From Bartonella sp. AU18XJBT (GTDB taxonomy: Bacteria; Pseudomonadota; Alphaproteobacteria; Rhizobiales; Rhizobiaceae), in assembly GCF_028618595.1 (NCBI RefSeq), contig NZ_JAQITE010000006.1:28434-92433 (forward strand): DNA of 64,000 nt, read 5' to 3'. Every line of letters begins with the position of its first letter. Positions within the stretch are counted from its first letter, which is position 1. Under the pieces are notes generated by a model, which saw nothing but the letters and a program-made list of their open reading frames with translations, did not search any database and was not told where the DNA came from. The position numbers and the translations under genes are program-made. Positions 50,097-60,084 of the stretch are shown here, one piece after another.

Positions 50097-50357
50097 TTAA
50101 TTCATACCAAGCGCATTTTTATAAAGCTCAATGATTGCTTCTTCTTCCATTCGTTCATGCTCTTCTTTTTTACGCAACCGTATAATGCTTCGAACAGCTT
50201 TACTATCAAAACCAGAGCCTTTAAGTTCAGTGTAAACGTCTTTAATATCATCAGAAATGGTTTTTTTCTCTTCTTCTAGTCGTTCAATACGTTCGATAAA
50301 AGAGCGTAATTGGTTTACGGATATAGCGTGTGTTTGATCGGTTACTGTATCGTTCAT
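50097..50357 (-). CDS. gapR: GapR-family nucleoid-associated protein (DUF2312)
   Basis: 86 residues from ATG 50357, with GGAG upstream; the open frame extends further right without family similarity. [20 protein letters not shown] and [20 protein letters not shown] are the DUF2312 signature. Family knowledge: GapR forms a clamp on overtwisted AT-rich DNA ahead of polymerases and helps topoisomerases; it is essential in Caulobacter. Fits an AT-rich chromosome. Confidence 0.93.
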   Translation of the reverse strand: MNDTVTDQTHAISVNQLRSFIERIERLEEEKKTISDDIKDVYTELKGSGFDSKAVRSIIRLRKKEEHERMEEEAIIELYKNALGMN

Positions 50358-50619
50358 TATATTTTTCTCCAAGTTATATATTTTAAGCTGTTTTTCAACG
50401 ACGAATTTATTTTGAAAAAGCTTGAAAAACAAAAAGTAAATCAAGCTATATAGTTTTTTACAAATTGACTTTAAATATTTTGTAAAATTTTTAAGATATA
50501 TGCATTGATAAAAGGGCTATAAAAAGAAAAATGTAAAAATATATGTTTTAGACTTGAAAAGCTTTTGAAAAAGAAGTGTGTAATTTGTTTTGAGAATTTG
50601 ACATTATAGAGGAAGTTTT

Positions 50620-51108
50620 GTGATTTTAAAAAAACGATATTGGGTGTTTCAAAAAGGATTAAAGGTTTTTCTTTTGAGCATTTTGCTCTTGTTTCCCCTT
50701 GTTGTTTTTGCAAAAGCTGACTTTAGGGTTTGTAATACAACCCAACAGTCTGTAGGGGTTGCTCTTGGATATCGTACATTTTCAGGGTGGGTGAGCGAAG
50801 GCTGGTGGACGGTACCCGTGACGGAGTGTAAAACCTTAATTGAGGGGCCTCTTGCTTCACGGTTTTATTATTTTTATGCGGAAGGGGCACAAAAAAAAGG
50901 GAACTGGGCAGGCTCTGTAACCATGTGTGTGCAAGATAGCCAATTTACCATTCAAGGGGTTCATGATTGTTTCCCTCGAGGATATCAAAAGGCTGAATTT
51001 AAAGAAATCGATACCGGAAATCAAACCAGTTGGATGGTACAGTTGACGGATGAGTCTTTGTTAAACAATTCTGTTGTCCCTTCTCTTTCAGGAAATTCTC
51101 CACCGTGA
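50620..51108 (+). CDS. DUF1036 family secreted protein
   Basis: 162 residues from GTG 50620 (AGAGGAAG upstream). Signal peptide (VFLLSILLLFPLVVFAKA), then a conserved DUF1036 domain with VCNTTQQSVGVALGYR, WVSEGWWTVP and the Cys residues typical of the family. Function unknown. Its TGA overlaps the GTG start of pyk (GTGA), an operon arrangement common in Rhizobiales. Confidence 0.88.
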   Translation: MILKKRYWVFQKGLKVFLLSILLLFPLVVFAKADFRVCNTTQQSVGVALGYRTFSGWVSEGWWTVPVTECKTLIEGPLASRFYYFYAEGAQKKGNWAGSVTMCVQDSQFTIQGVHDCFPRGYQKAEFKEIDTGNQTSWMVQLTDESLLNNSVVPSLSGNSPP

Positions 51109-52541
51109 AACGTGCACGTAAAGTAAAAATTATTGCGACTCTTGGCCCTTCTTCTTTTTCGAGTGAAATGATTGAGAAGCTTTTTAGGGCAGGGGCAGAC
51201 GTTTTTCGTCTTAATATGAGCCATACTGATCGTGATATGATGGGTGATTTGGTCAAGTCTATACGAGAAGTTGAAAAAACAGTTCGGCGACCCATTGGTA
51301 TTTTAGTGGATCTTCAGGGACCAAAACTGCGTGTGGGGCGCTTTACTAAGGGTCAAGAAGATTTGCGTGTTGGGCAAAGCTTTACGTTAGATAATCGCGA
51401 TGTCCTTGGTGATGCACAGCGTGTTTTTTTCCCTCATGAGGATGTATTTTCGGCTGTTAAACCAGGGGATCGCTTGTTGATTGATGATGGAAAACTGGAA
51501 CTGCGTGCGCAAGTTTGTGATGGTCATTCTATACAGTGTCGCGTGGTTTCTGGAACCCGTATTTCCGATCGAAAGGGTGTCAGTTTTCCCGATACAATTT
51601 TGCCTTTTGATTCGATGACGTTAAAAGATAAGGAGGATCTTCAGGCTCTTTTACAGCAGCCTGTTGATTGGGTTGCTCTTTCTTTTATTCAACGTCCAGA
51701 AGATATTATAGCGGTGCGTCGATTGACGAAAAACAAGGTGTCTTTGATGGCAAAAATCGAAAAGCCTCAAGCCTTGGAGCATATAGAGAAAATTATTGAT
51801 GTATCCGATGGTATTATGATTGCACGGGGTGATCTCGGAGTGGAAATGCCTTTGGAAAGGGTTCCTGCACTTCAGATGGAGCTCATAAAAGCTTGTCGTT
51901 TAGCAGGAAAGCCTGTTGTGGTGGCAACACAAATGCTCGAATCAATGATCTCATCTTCTGTTCCAACACGTGCAGAAGTGTCGGATGTTGCTACAGCAGT
52001 TTATGCAGGAACAGATGCGGTGATGTTGTCTGCTGAATCTGCTTCTGGTCGTTATCCGGAAGAAGCCGTGCTTATGATGGATCGAATCGCGCGGCAAATC
52101 GAACAAGATCATACTTATGCCGCTCAGGTTGGGGCACAGCATCCAGCACCAGAATCAACAGGAACGGATGCGATTTCTCTTGCTGCGCGTCAGATTGCTG
52201 AAACACTTGAATTAGCAGCTATTGTTGCCTATACGGCTTCAGGAACAACGGGGGTGCGCGCTTCTCGTGAACGTCCCAATAGACCGATTATTGCTTTATC
52301 TCCCATTGTGGAGACAGCACGGCGTTTGGCTTTAGTTTGGGGGCTTCATTGTGTGGTCACGCAAGATGCACGGAGTTTAGAGGATATGGTTGATCGTGCA
52401 GCAGCCATTGCATTTCAGGAAGGCTTTTGCAAAGGGGGCGATCGCTTTCTTGTGACAGCTGGCGTTCCTCTTGGAACGCCTGGAGCGACAAATCTCTTGC
52501 GTATTGCTTCTGTCTCTCAAGATGGAACGAAAGGGATTTGA
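51105..52541 (+). CDS. pyk: Pyruvate kinase
   Basis: 478 residues. Last step of glycolysis, PEP plus ADP to pyruvate plus ATP. Seen: KIIATLGPSSFS, the active-site MAKIEKPQALEH, GVEMPLERVPALQ and TQMLESMI. GTG start overlaps the DUF1036 stop codon. Pieces of the gene are repeated in decayed form downstream (52577-52765). Confidence 0.96.
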   Translation: MKRARKVKIIATLGPSSFSSEMIEKLFRAGADVFRLNMSHTDRDMMGDLVKSIREVEKTVRRPIGILVDLQGPKLRVGRFTKGQEDLRVGQSFTLDNRDVLGDAQRVFFPHEDVFSAVKPGDRLLIDDGKLELRAQVCDGHSIQCRVVSGTRISDRKGVSFPDTILPFDSMTLKDKEDLQALLQQPVDWVALSFIQRPEDIIAVRRLTKNKVSLMAKIEKPQALEHIEKIIDVSDGIMIARGDLGVEMPLERVPALQMELIKACRLAGKPVVVATQMLESMISSSVPTRAEVSDVATAVYAGTDAVMLSAESASGRYPEEAVLMMDRIARQIEQDHTYAAQVGAQHPAPESTGTDAISLAARQIAETLELAAIVAYTASGTTGVRASRERPNRPIIALSPIVETARRLALVWGLHCVVTQDARSLEDMVDRAAAIAFQEGFCKGGDRFLVTAGVPLGTPGATNLLRIASVSQDGTKGI

Positions 52542-52576
52542 GCCATTTACGCATGGTGTTTTTTCATGCACCTTTG

Positions 52577-52765
52577 AACAGGCTTTAAAACAACGGGTGT
52601 GCGCTTCTTGTGAATGCCTCCATAGATCCATTATTCTTTTATCACTCATCGTAAGATAGCAAGGTGTTGCGTTAGGTCGTCCAGTTTGGGGATGAAAGCA
52701 GAGGCGGTGATGTTGTCTGTTGATTTTTGTTTTAGTTCTGAGGAAGCTGCTTTTGCGGTAGGGCA
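52577..52765 (+). pseudogene. Decayed, rearranged copies of pyk segments
   Basis: 52577-52696 matches pyk 52236-52343 (ACAACGGGTGTGCGCTTCT, ATTATTCTTTTATCACTCAT, TTTGGGG). The next 52700-52765 matches an earlier part of pyk, 52007-52080 (GCGGTGATGTTGTCTG, GAGGAAGCTGC). The two pieces are in reversed order relative to the gene, as expected when two partial tandem copies have fused by deletion. Confidence 0.75.
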
Positions 52766-54012
52766 TTTAATGAGAGAGCCCCTTTTATTTCATTGAGGCA
52801 TATTGGGGATTTTTTATTGATGTTTATACGAGCAAGATGTTCATTGATAATGAGAGTTCATTCTTTTTCTTTTTGAAGGAGAGCCTTGAAATTTTTCTCA
52901 TTTTAAACTTTTGCAAACAGAATTGAATAAAATTAAAATTATGTGCCTAAAAAATCATGCTGGTATGTCATGAAGAAAATGATGGGTGAATGTGTTTTTA
53001 AAATATGCTTTGTCGGCACATTTAAAGCATATTGATTTATAATGATAATATAGCGTTCTTTATATTCTATCAAAATATTCTATCAAAATTCTGAATACCG
53101 TAAGATTGTCTTATTTTAAATTTGTGCATGTTTTGTCAATCATGACTATTTGCTTACAAGCGGGTGGGGGTATGGGTAAAAACTGTACAAGAAAGGTGTC
53201 CATCTTATGAATCGTTTTACGAACCAAGGGGCTGTTGCAATATTGGGGGTGGTTATAATGATGGTACCGGTTTGCTCTTTCTTTTATTAAGCACGGCGTT
53301 TTGAGAGCTGAGGAGAGAGTATAAGGATAAAGATGGTGGTAGGGAATGTTTTCAAGAGCTATTATTGTTATTTATGATGTTTGAAGTTGTATGAGATTAA
53401 CATACTCTTCGGGTTTGGCTTTTTTCCTGCTCTAAAGGATGAAAATACTAAAGTTCACGCTGGTTTATAAACGATACGGCTCTTCTCGGTGGGTTCCCTC
53501 TAATGGATATTTCAGGTGCCAAGATTCCATGGTGCTTATATTATCAAATGGCGGTATTTTATGGTATAATATATAAGGTTATTTTTTAAATATATATTGA
53601 ATCTGCTGGATATTATCTAGGGGCAAGAACTTTTGGTATGTATTCATAGGAAACATGAATATAGCTCTTTTTTTGGAGGACGCTTTATTTGTTTGTTGCT
53701 GTTGTCATTTGTATGATTTTTTTACAATGATGTTGGTTTTGTTATCTTGTTGCGCTGTTAAAAGACATCTCATTTGAAGTGTGGTGATATAAGGTTGCCT
53801 TCTTGATATAGGAAGTGTTTGTGCAGGGGTGAAATATTCAGGGGCAGGCTTTCTTGTTGAGTTTTAAGTTAATCCTATAAATAGTGAGTAGCTGGAATCC
53901 TCTCTGATAAAAAAACCGGACTATTTACAGATTGGTGTGGGTTTAAGAATTTTTATCCTGTGAGGTATGGGCGGAAATTCAAATTTCTGGTTTATTACAC
54001 GCTGATGTGCTT
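52766..54012. other. Gene-poor region between pyk and zapA
   Basis: About 1.25 kb, no supported ORF. Contains dispersed repeat A (53020-53285, minus) and a further fragment resembling the sequence between repeats B and A near 53440-53590. In other proteobacteria the 6S RNA gene lies next to zapA; no such structure was identified by eye. Confidence 0.5.
53020..53285 (-). repeat. Dispersed repeat family A
   Basis: Reading leftwards: ACCGGTACCATCATTATAAC, CAATATTGCAACAGCCCCTT, TTTCTTGTACAGTTTTTACC, CACCCGCTTGTAAGCAAATA, AAATTTAAAATAAGACAATC and the end TATCATTATAAATCAATATG. One of the best preserved copies. Confidence 0.65.
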
Positions 54013-54396
54013 TTAGAAATCTTCCTGTTCCTGTTCTTGAATGTTTGTGCGGTTTTCATCATCTTTGAGCAATTGGTTGGTGAGATTTTCAATGCGTTGT
54101 GTGGTGTCACGCATAATTTTCCCCATGGTGCGGTCTCTTTCGTTGTGGAGTCGCAAAAGAGCATCGTAGTCTTCTTGTAATTTTTTATTTTCTCGTTTTA
54201 TTTCTTCCATTTCATCGATAATCATTATGCCAGCCATAACCGATAAACGATGGTCGCCAATTTCACCAAAATTGTTCTTTAAATGTGTGATATATTGATC
54301 CAATTGAGCAGCAAGCGCAATAAGACGACGTTCTTGTCCTTTATCACAAGCCATGCGATAAATTTTACCATCAATGGTAACGGAAACAGTTTCCAT
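54013..54396 (-). CDS. zapA: Cell division protein ZapA
   Basis: 127 residues. N-terminal domain VSVTIDGKIYRMACDKGQE and RLIALAAQLDQYI, then a coiled coil (EIKRENKKLQEDYDALLR). ZapA bundles FtsZ filaments. Lies 12 bp after a DUF4164 coiled-coil gene on the same strand, the usual alphaproteobacterial pair. Confidence 0.92.
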   Translation of the reverse strand: METVSVTIDGKIYRMACDKGQERRLIALAAQLDQYITHLKNNFGEIGDHRLSVMAGIMIIDEMEEIKRENKKLQEDYDALLRLHNERDRTMGKIMRDTTQRIENLTNQLLKDDENRTNIQEQEQEDF

Positions 54397-54408
54397 ACAT
54401 TCAAACCT

Positions 54409-54684
54409 TTATCTATCAATGACGACACGAATTGTTTCCATTGCTTTAATAAGACGTTTGGAAACTTCTTTGTTTACAGACTCTAAGCGTTCAATTTGGG
54501 CTTCAGCTTTGTCAAGCGCTTGGGCAAGATGGCTGCGGTCAGCATTCATTCGTTGGATTTCTTCTTCCCATTCGTTATTTTTATCAATAACGGCATTGCG
54601 GTTTATTATGGTGATCTCTAAAGTTCTAAGTGCCTTTTCTAGGTGCTCTAAAGCATCTTGTAGAACTGTAGTCTCTTGGTTCAT
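54409..54684 (-). CDS. DUF4164 coiled-coil protein
   Basis: 91 residues, almost entirely heptad-rich helix (LEHLEKALRTLEITI, LAQALDKAEAQIERLESV). The DUF4164 family is found directly upstream of zapA in Rhizobiales and is presumed to have a division role (ZapB-like by position, inference). AGGAT precedes the ATG. Confidence 0.85.
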   Translation of the reverse strand: MNQETTVLQDALEHLEKALRTLEITIINRNAVIDKNNEWEEEIQRMNADRSHLAQALDKAEAQIERLESVNKEVSKRLIKAMETIRVVIDR

Positions 54685-55016
54685 TGCTTTTATCCTTTGG
54701 GTAATTATCCTTTATCAATGTGTTATGCAAAAACGAATCACTTTCACTCTTGTGTTGTGTGCATTTTATTTTTAAGTATGTAGGATATTTTAGCAAGCAA
54801 AGCAGGGGATGGATATAAATTAAAAGCTGGATTTTTTGTGCGTATTGGCATAAATGACATGGATATACAGGACGCGTGAGGGGAATGTTATTAATGCTAT
54901 TGAAGTGGTGGCAAAAAGTCTCACGCTAATGGTTAGAAAATAGTATTTCTTGAGAATTTTAAGAGAATACGGAAAAAGCAACAGAATAACGTATTTAACG
55001 GAATGGTCGATTATTC
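54685..55016. other. Divergent spacer zapA/tkt
   Basis: About 330 bp that should hold promoters for both directions. No ORF or repeat recognised. Confidence 0.4.
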
Positions 55017-57023
55017 ATGACAAACACCCACCAACAGAATCAGATGGCCAATGCTATCCGTTTTCTTGCTATTGATGCGATTGAAAAAGCAAATTCTGGT
55101 CATCCGGGCTTGCCCATGGGGGCAGCCGATATTGCTACGGTTCTTTATACAAAATTCCTTGCTCATGACCCCAAAAAACCTCGTTGGCCTAATCGTGATC
55201 GTTTTGTGTTATCGGCGGGGCATGGGTCTATGTTGCTTTATGCTTTCTTGTATCTTTCTGGTTATGAAGATATTGGCATTGAAGATCTTAAAAATTTTCG
55301 CCAATTAGGGGCAAAGCTTGCTGGGCATCCAGAATATGGGCATGTGGCGGGAATCGAAACAACGACTGGTCCTCTTGGACAAGGGTTGGCGAATGCCGTG
55401 GGGATGGCTCTTGGGGAGCGTTTGCAAAATGCCCGTTTTGGCGATCTCATTAATCATTATACTTATGTGTTGGTGGGCGATGGATGCCTTATGGAAGGGA
55501 TATCTCAAGAAGCGATTTCCCTTGCTGGTCATTTGAAACTCAATAAGCTTATTGTGTTGTGGGACGATAATAATATTTCTATCGATGGAGAGATTTCCCT
55601 TGCTGACAGTACAGATCAGATTGCGCGTTTTAAGGCATCTGGTTGGGAGACACATAAAGTCAATGGGCATGATCAAGCAGCAATTGCACGGGCTATTGAG
55701 GCGGCACAAAATTCTGATAAACCAACTTTGATCGCTTGTAAAACAACAATTGGTTTTGGAGCGCCAAATAAAGCGGGTACCAATAAAGTTCATGGAGCCC
55801 CTTTAGGCGCACGAGAAATCGCTGAAACCCGTATCGCTTTAGGGTGGGATGCTGAGCCTTTCGTTATTCCAGCTGATATTCTGGATAATTGGCGCTTGGC
55901 AGGGCTTAATGCTGCTAAAAGGCGGCAAAAGTGGGAAGCAAAATTTTCTGATCTTCCTGTCTCAGAGCGTGTGGAGTTTGAAAGATTGATGCGGGGCGAT
56001 CTCGTGGGTGGATTTGATGGCGCTATTGATACTTATAAACAGAAACTCGTTGAAGAATGCCCCGTTGTTGCTACGCGTAAAGCTTCAGAAATGGCTCTTG
56101 AAGTGATCAATGGAGTTGTTACTGAGACCATTGGTGGTTCGGCTGATTTAACCGGATCTAATAATACAAAAAGCAGCCAGATGAAAAGTATCTCTGCTGA
56201 AGATTTTTCAGGGCGCTATCTGCATTATGGAATTCGCGAACATGCAATGGGAGCTGTGATGAATGGTCTTGCCCTTTATGGCGGCTTTATTCCTTATGGG
56301 GGAACCTTTTTATGCTTTTCTGATTATATGCGTCCAGCTATGCGTTTGTCTTCTCTCATGGGGTTGCGGGTGATTTATGTCATGACTCATGATTCTATTG
56401 GTCTTGGTGAGGATGGGCCGACGCATCAACCCGTGGAGCATTTGGCTTGCCTGCGCGCAATGCCTAATCATCTTGTGTTCCGCCCTGCTGATGCTATGGA
56501 GACAGTGGAATGTTGGCAATTGGCTCTGAAAGCACGCGAGACGCCTTCTACCTTGGCTTTGAGTCGGCAAAATCTACCGCTTTTGCGTCAAGAGTATGAA
56601 GAAGAAAATCTTTGTATGCTCGGTGCTTATGAATTTCTAACAGCTAGCGATGATGCTCAAGTGACGCTGTTTGCTTCTGGTTCAGAATTGCAAATTGCAG
56701 TAAAAGCGCATGAAGTTTTAGAAGAAAAAGGCATCCCAACGCGTGTGGTTTCTGTGCCTTGTTTTGAACTTTTTTCTCAACAATCTCTCTCTTATCAGCG
56801 TGCTCTCATTGGAGATGCACCGATTAAAATTGCCATTGAAGCTGCCGTCGCCCAAGGGTGGAACCGTTTTATTGGCTGTGATGGTGTGTTTATCGGTATG
56901 GAGGGCTTTGGGGCAAGTGGAACAATTGATGCCCTTTATGCGCATTTTGGTATTACTTGTGAGAATGTGGTCGCCACTGTTGAAAAAGAACTTGGAAAGA
57001 TCAAAGAGAAAAAGACAAAATGA
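55017..57023 (+). CDS. tkt: Transketolase
   Basis: 668 residues. ThDP-dependent two-carbon transfer in the pentose phosphate pathway. Seen: [12 protein letters not shown], the ThDP motif [12 protein letters not shown]...[10 protein letters not shown], and the pyrimidine-domain blocks [13 protein letters not shown] and [16 protein letters not shown]. First gene of tkt-gap-pgk-fba. Its terminal AAATGACAG overlaps a decayed gap start, suggesting gap once overlapped tkt. Confidence 0.97.
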   Translation: MTNTHQQNQMANAIRFLAIDAIEKANSGHPGLPMGAADIATVLYTKFLAHDPKKPRWPNRDRFVLSAGHGSMLLYAFLYLSGYEDIGIEDLKNFRQLGAKLAGHPEYGHVAGIETTTGPLGQGLANAVGMALGERLQNARFGDLINHYTYVLVGDGCLMEGISQEAISLAGHLKLNKLIVLWDDNNISIDGEISLADSTDQIARFKASGWETHKVNGHDQAAIARAIEAAQNSDKPTLIACKTTIGFGAPNKAGTNKVHGAPLGAREIAETRIALGWDAEPFVIPADILDNWRLAGLNAAKRRQKWEAKFSDLPVSERVEFERLMRGDLVGGFDGAIDTYKQKLVEECPVVATRKASEMALEVINGVVTETIGGSADLTGSNNTKSSQMKSISAEDFSGRYLHYGIREHAMGAVMNGLALYGGFIPYGGTFLCFSDYMRPAMRLSSLMGLRVIYVMTHDSIGLGEDGPTHQPVEHLACLRAMPNHLVFRPADAMETVECWQLALKARETPSTLALSRQNLPLLRQEYEEENLCMLGAYEFLTASDDAQVTLFASGSELQIAVKAHEVLEEKGIPTRVVSVPCFELFSQQSLSYQRALIGDAPIKIAIEAAVAQGWNRFIGCDGVFIGMEGFGASGTIDALYAHFGITCENVVATVEKELGKIKEKKTK

Positions 57024-57190
57024 CAGCTTGTGTTGTCATGAATGGGGTGGTTTTAGGGACTCATATTCTGTGCAGTGTTGTGGATGATCTTGTGCATTAT
57101 TGTGGATAAGTGAGTGAGTAATCAAGATATTGACATTGGGGGAATTAATGATTTGGGATTGGTGAAATACCCATTTATTGTGTTTTAAAT
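57017..57190 (+). pseudogene. Decayed partial copy of the gap 5' end
   Basis: Directly aligns with 57223-57370, offset about 206 bp: AAATGACAGCTTGTGTTG versus AAATGACAGTTCGTGTTG, AATGGGGTGGTTTTAG versus AATGGGTTTGGTCG, AAGATATTGACATTGG versus AAGATATTGAAGTGGT, then AATTAATGATTTGGGATTGG versus AATTAATGATTTGGGATCGG. Its ATG overlaps the tkt stop codon. Frame broken early. Confidence 0.85.
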
Positions 57191-57225
57191 GTTGTGCTTA
57201 AAAAATTGATGAGGAAACATGTGAA

Positions 57226-58233
57226 ATGACAGTTCGTGTTGCAATTAATGGGTTTGGTCGTATTGGTCGCAATATTTTACGTGCACTTGTGGAAAGTGAA
57301 CGGAAAGATATTGAAGTGGTCGCAATTAATGATTTGGGATCGGTGGAAACAAATGCCCATTTGTTGCGCTATGATTCAGTTCATGGGCGTTTCCCTGGGA
57401 CCGTTAAGGTGGTAGGGGATGCTATTGATGTGGGGGGTGGTTTAATAAAGGTATGCGCAGAGCGTGATCCTGCTCAATTGCCTTGGAAAGATTTGGATAT
57501 CGATATTGCTTTGGAATGTACGGGCATTTTTACTGCGCGTGATAAAGCAAGTGCTCATTTGGATGCGGGGGCAAAGCGTGTTCTTGTTTCTGCGCCTTCT
57601 GAAGGAGCAGATCTTACGGTCGTCTATGGGGTTAATCATCAATCTTTAAGCAGCGAACATCGCGTTGTTTCAAATGCTTCTTGTACAACCAATTGTTTGG
57701 CGCCTGTAGCACAAGTTTTGCACAACACGGTGGGCATTGAAAAGGGCTTTATGACAACAATCCATTCTTATACAGGTGATCAACCTGTGTTGGATACAAT
57801 GCATCGTGACCTTTATCGTGCACGTGCGGCAGCTCTTTCTATGATTCCTACCTCAACAGGAGCGGCTAAAGCTGTGGGATTGGTCTTACCAGAATTAAAG
57901 GGATTGCTTGATGGTGTATCGATTCGTGTTCCGACCCCTAATGTTTCTGTAGTTGATTTGACATTTACCGCGCAGCGTTCCACAACAATTGAAGAAATTA
58001 ATATAGCTATTGCTGCTGCTGCACAAGGTCCTTTGAAGGGCGTTTTGGACACTACAGAAGAAAAACTCGTGAGTTGTGATTTTAATCATAATCCTCATTC
58101 AGCTATTTTCCACAATGATCAAACAAAAGTGATTGATGGTAAGCTCTGTCGCGTTCTGGTTTGGTATGATAATGAATGGGGCTTTTCTAACCGTATGAGT
58201 GATACGGCTGTAGCTTTCGCTAAGACAATATAA
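57226..58233 (+). CDS. gap: Glyceraldehyde-3-phosphate dehydrogenase
   Basis: 335 residues. NAD-binding [15 protein letters not shown], catalytic Cys153 in [12 protein letters not shown], and the C-terminal [21 protein letters not shown] precedes the ATG. Second gene of the carbon cluster; a strong terminator follows, so pgk has its own promoter or depends on read-through. Confidence 0.98.
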   Translation: MTVRVAINGFGRIGRNILRALVESERKDIEVVAINDLGSVETNAHLLRYDSVHGRFPGTVKVVGDAIDVGGGLIKVCAERDPAQLPWKDLDIDIALECTGIFTARDKASAHLDAGAKRVLVSAPSEGADLTVVYGVNHQSLSSEHRVVSNASCTTNCLAPVAQVLHNTVGIEKGFMTTIHSYTGDQPVLDTMHRDLYRARAAALSMIPTSTGAAKAVGLVLPELKGLLDGVSIRVPTPNVSVVDLTFTAQRSTTIEEINIAIAAAAQGPLKGVLDTTEEKLVSCDFNHNPHSAIFHNDQTKVIDGKLCRVLVWYDNEWGFSNRMSDTAVAFAKTI

Positions 58234-58257
58234 GAGGACCTCAGGGTCCTCTTTTTA
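58233..58257 (+). terminator. Rho-independent terminator after gap
   Basis: 8-bp stem AGAGGACC/GGTCCTCT with a 4-nt loop and TTTTT run, immediately after the stop codon. Confidence 0.93.
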
Positions 58258-58741
58258 TAGGGAAAAGTCTTATTTTTATGCAATTTTGAGAAAAATAGAT
58301 AGAAGCTGTTGTTCTCATGCGCTAGAGAGAAGATACTATTGAAAAATTGATGATGTGTTTTGTTTTAATACTGTGTCAATACGTGCTTTTAAAAGCTGAA
58401 TAAAAGAGTAAACTTTGAAAAAGTAAGATCTGAACGAGATACCCTTTGAGAAAACGTCAGAAAATTAGGAGATGTAAACTCTTTTGCCTAGAAGTAAAAG
58501 GCAAGTTTTAATAGAGATCAAGTTGAGCCAATGCATTTATTTGCCACAATGGGATATGAAGGTTAAGAGCAATGGTGGACTTTTGTACATTTGACGATGA
58601 AGCTTTGGCTTTTTAAGCAGAGGGTGGAGAGATAGGCTGTCGTGGATCTCTTGTAAAAGAAAAGAGGGAGATGAGTGGAAAGAAAAGTGGGCAGGGTATG
58701 CGTTTTTATTTGAAACAATGGAAAGTGAAAAGGAAGCAGTG
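58258..58741. other. Spacer between gap and pgk
   Basis: About 480 bp; no ORF with coding character, no dispersed repeat recognised. pgk promoter expected here. Confidence 0.4.
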
Positions 58742-59935
58742 ATGGGGTTTCGTACACTTGATGATGTTGATGTTTTGGGCAAACGTGTTCTTATGCGGGT
58801 GGATTTTAATGTGCCAATGGCGCAAGGCAAGGTCTGTGATACGACGCGTCTTCAACGACATAAAGAAACAATCATTGAGCTACAAAAGCGTGGTGCTAAA
58901 CTTATTCTGCTTTCTCATTGTGGTCGCCCCAAAGGAAAGGTAGAGCAAGAGTTTTCACTCCGTCCTGTTGTGCAAGTGCTGGAAAAGATCATTAATCAGC
59001 CGGTTGCTTTTGCTCTTGACTGTATTGGTTCTGCGGTGCAAGTTGCTGTTGAGTCATTACAAAATAGTGGTGTTTTACTGCTTGAAAATGTTCGCTTTTA
59101 TGCTGGTGAAGAAAAGAATGATTGTTCTTTTGCGGAAGCTTTGGCTCATAATGGGGATCTCTATGTCAATGATGCTTTTTCAGTTTCTCATCGTGCCCAT
59201 GCTTCGGTGGAGGGAATAACGCATTTGTTGCCTTCTTATGCAGGGCGCTCTTTGCAAGGTGAATTGCAGGCGTTAGAAAAAGGACTCGGCAATCCAGCAC
59301 GTCCTGTGGTTGCCATTGTGGGAGGAGCGAAAGTTTCCAGCAAGCTTTTTGTGCTCAATCATTTGGTGGAAAAAGTTGACTCTTTGATTATTGGTGGGGG
59401 GATGGCTAACAGTTTTTTAGCAGCGCAAGGTGTGTCTGTTGGGAAGTCACTGTGTGAACATGCATTGATGGAGACGGTAAAAAAAATTATTAAAAAAGCG
59501 CAAGAGTGTCAATGTACGCTTTTGCTCCCCGTAGATGCTGTCGTTGGATTTCGTTTTGAAAAAGATGCACCGCATCGTCTTTATGACATTGAGGATATTC
59601 CACAAGATGGAATGATATTGGATATTGGGACGCGCTCTATTGCGCATATCAATGCTGCGATAGATGAAGCTGCTACTCTTGTGTGGAATGGACCCCTTGG
59701 TGTTTTTGAGATGTCTCCTTTTGACAAGGGAACTATTGCCGTTGCACGCCATGCGGCAGAACGTAGTTTGACAGGAAAGTTGGTTTCAATTGCGGGAGGG
59801 GGCGATACAGTTTTTGCTCTTAATCATGCTGGTGTTGCCAATGATTTTACTTATCTCTCGACTGCTGGAGGAGCTTTTTTGGAATGGATGGAAGGTAAGG
59901 TTCTGCCTGGCATTCTTGCCCTTATGCAGGGTTAA
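58742..59935 (+). CDS. pgk: Phosphoglycerate kinase
   Basis: 397 residues from ATG 58742 (AAGGA upstream; the frame opens 8 codons earlier). Seen: RVDFNVPM, SHCGRPKG, ENVRFYAGEEKND, NDAFSVSHRAHAS, GGAKVSSKL and the ATP loop SIAGGGDTVFAL. Acts after Gap in glycolysis. Confidence 0.97.
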   Translation: MGFRTLDDVDVLGKRVLMRVDFNVPMAQGKVCDTTRLQRHKETIIELQKRGAKLILLSHCGRPKGKVEQEFSLRPVVQVLEKIINQPVAFALDCIGSAVQVAVESLQNSGVLLLENVRFYAGEEKNDCSFAEALAHNGDLYVNDAFSVSHRAHASVEGITHLLPSYAGRSLQGELQALEKGLGNPARPVVAIVGGAKVSSKLFVLNHLVEKVDSLIIGGGMANSFLAAQGVSVGKSLCEHALMETVKKIIKKAQECQCTLLLPVDAVVGFRFEKDAPHRLYDIEDIPQDGMILDIGTRSIAHINAAIDEAATLVWNGPLGVFEMSPFDKGTIAVARHAAERSLTGKLVSIAGGGDTVFALNHAGVANDFTYLSTAGGAFLEWMEGKVLPGILALMQG

Positions 59936-60084
59936 AGGGTTTCTTTGAAGAGAAGGTTAAAGAAAAACTATACGGTCGTTTAAGGGTGTTTTGATAGTGT
60001 TGCGCATTTTTAGAAATTAAAAAAATATTTTTAGAAGTTTTAAGACAAAATGAAATTTTGAGACAAAATAAAGAGGAATTTTTT

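Noticed and set aside
53700..54012. 6S RNA next to zapA
   Set aside because: Position is right by analogy with other proteobacteria, but no long bulged hairpin could be made out.
55305..55793. 162-codon antisense ORF in tkt
   Set aside because: Cys-rich shadow of a conserved gene.
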